From positions 1 through 50,046 of the forward strand of contig JAIQEZ010000018.1 of assembly GCA_020073545.1 (NCBI GenBank): 50,046 nucleotides of DNA, read 5' to 3'. Shown here piece by piece: positions 49,660-50,046 of the stretch. The number at the start of each line of letters is the position of its first letter. Within the stretch, counting starts at the first letter, position 1. The position numbers and the translations under genes were made by a program. The notes beneath the pieces were generated by a model that searched no databases, was not told the origin of the DNA, and saw only the letters and a program-made list of their open reading frames with translations. The stretch is from Terriglobia bacterium. GTDB taxonomy: Bacteria > Acidobacteriota > Terriglobia > UBA7540.

Positions 49660-50046
49660 ATGCCTGACAAGCTCGTAGTTTTTGACACCACGCTGCGTGA
49701 CGGCGAACAGTCTCCGGGCTGCAGCATGAACCTGGAGGAAAAGCGCGAGATGGCGCGGCAGCTTGAGCGTCTGGGTGTGGACATCCTGGAAGCGGGCTTC
49801 CCCATTGCGTCCCAGGGCGATTTTGAGGCGGTGAAGGCTATCGCGGCAGAGATCCGGCGGCCGATCGTCGCCGCCCTGGCGCGGGCCAATCAACTCGATA
49901 TCGACCGCGCCTGGGAAGCGCTGCAAGGCGCCCAGCGGCCGCGCATCCACACGTTTCTCGCCACCTCGGACATCCACCTTCAGTACAAGCTGCACAAGAC
50001 GCGCGAGGAAGTGCTGAAGATGATCAGCTGGGCGGTGGGCCACGCG
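49660..50046 (+). CDS. leuA: 2-isopropylmalate synthase, 5' part
   Basis: ATG 49660 follows GGAGGCGAAG and the frame is open to the window's end (129 codons seen). It starts '[20 protein letters not shown]', the DRE-TIM metallolyase signature with the catalytic Arg-Asp pair and a metal-binding Asp. '[20 protein letters not shown]' and '[17 protein letters not shown]' follow, as in 2-isopropylmalate synthase. The enzyme condenses acetyl-CoA and 2-oxoisovalerate in leucine synthesis. Homocitrate and citramalate synthases start similarly, but the [12 protein letters not shown] and TSDIH stretches favour LeuA. It is divergent from the LysR gene. Confidence 0.88.
   Translation, partial: MPDKLVVFDTTLRDGEQSPGCSMNLEEKREMARQLERLGVDILEAGFPIASQGDFEAVKAIAAEIRRPIVAALARANQLDIDRAWEALQGAQRPRIHTFLATSDIHLQYKLHKTREEVLKMISWAVGHA

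Overview
The window reads as a chromosomal stretch of a high-GC, Gram-negative-type (diderm) bacterium, most likely an Acidobacteriota member. The evidence is indirect: lipoprotein-carrier-like proteins, an Mla lipid transporter with an internally repeated MCE protein, two small secreted proteins of a type I associate with acidobacterial genomes, a fused glutamate formiminotransferase-cyclodeaminase, and many intergenic foldback repeats. No rRNA, tRNA or CRISPR array was found.

Layout. 1-150: probable right end of an IS200/IS605-type element (four stacked hairpins). 203-4236: a compact envelope operon (LolB/LolA-like lipoprotein, FtsX-type permease, ABC ATPase, small membrane protein, LolA-like periplasmic protein). 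4237-8430: an accessory region with repeats, a strong promoter with a palindromic spacer, a secreted protein split by a frameshift at a run of seven C, a relic REP-associated transposase between REP-like hairpins, and a MITE-like repeat. 8433-11351 (minus): mlaE-mlaF-mlaD. 12164-13734: PHP-family phosphatase and a thioredoxin-like protein. 13911-19590 (minus): a type III restriction-modification island with a phospholipase-D-type nuclease and two gene remnants (the tail of an SNF2 helicase and the head of a second Mod). 19648-20866: a VapBC-type module between 90-bp direct repeats. 20909-28109: secreted proteins and a D-aminoacylase-type amidohydrolase, with the first of two copies of a nested palindromic element; the second lies just after this block at 28159-28371. 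28420-33232: an rRNA/tRNA methyltransferase, an esterase-like hydrolase and two MacB-type permeases. 33459-39750: CNNM-type transporter, SAM hydrolase, TPR protein, aldo/keto reductase, universal stress protein, Nramp transporter. 39867-44849: histidine degradation (ftcD, hutI, hutU). 44998-50046: acyl-CoA ligase, phosphoglycerate mutase, PH-like membrane protein, and a LysR regulator divergent from leuA, which runs off the window.

How the genes work together. The first operon and the mla operon both point to lipid or lipoprotein traffic between the two membranes. HutU, HutI and FtcD are three consecutive steps from urocanate to glutamate plus a tetrahydrofolate one-carbon unit; histidine ammonia-lyase is not in the window. 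The restriction island looks like an intact Mod/Res pair beside remnants of a larger helicase-methyltransferase locus. The strongest candidates for something undescribed are the two-copy nested palindrome (23275-23488 and 28159-28371), the eroded defence island with its repeat-flanked toxin-antitoxin cassette, the C7 frameshift gene, and a set of intergenic foldbacks built from degenerate 7-8-nt words that differ from locus to locus.
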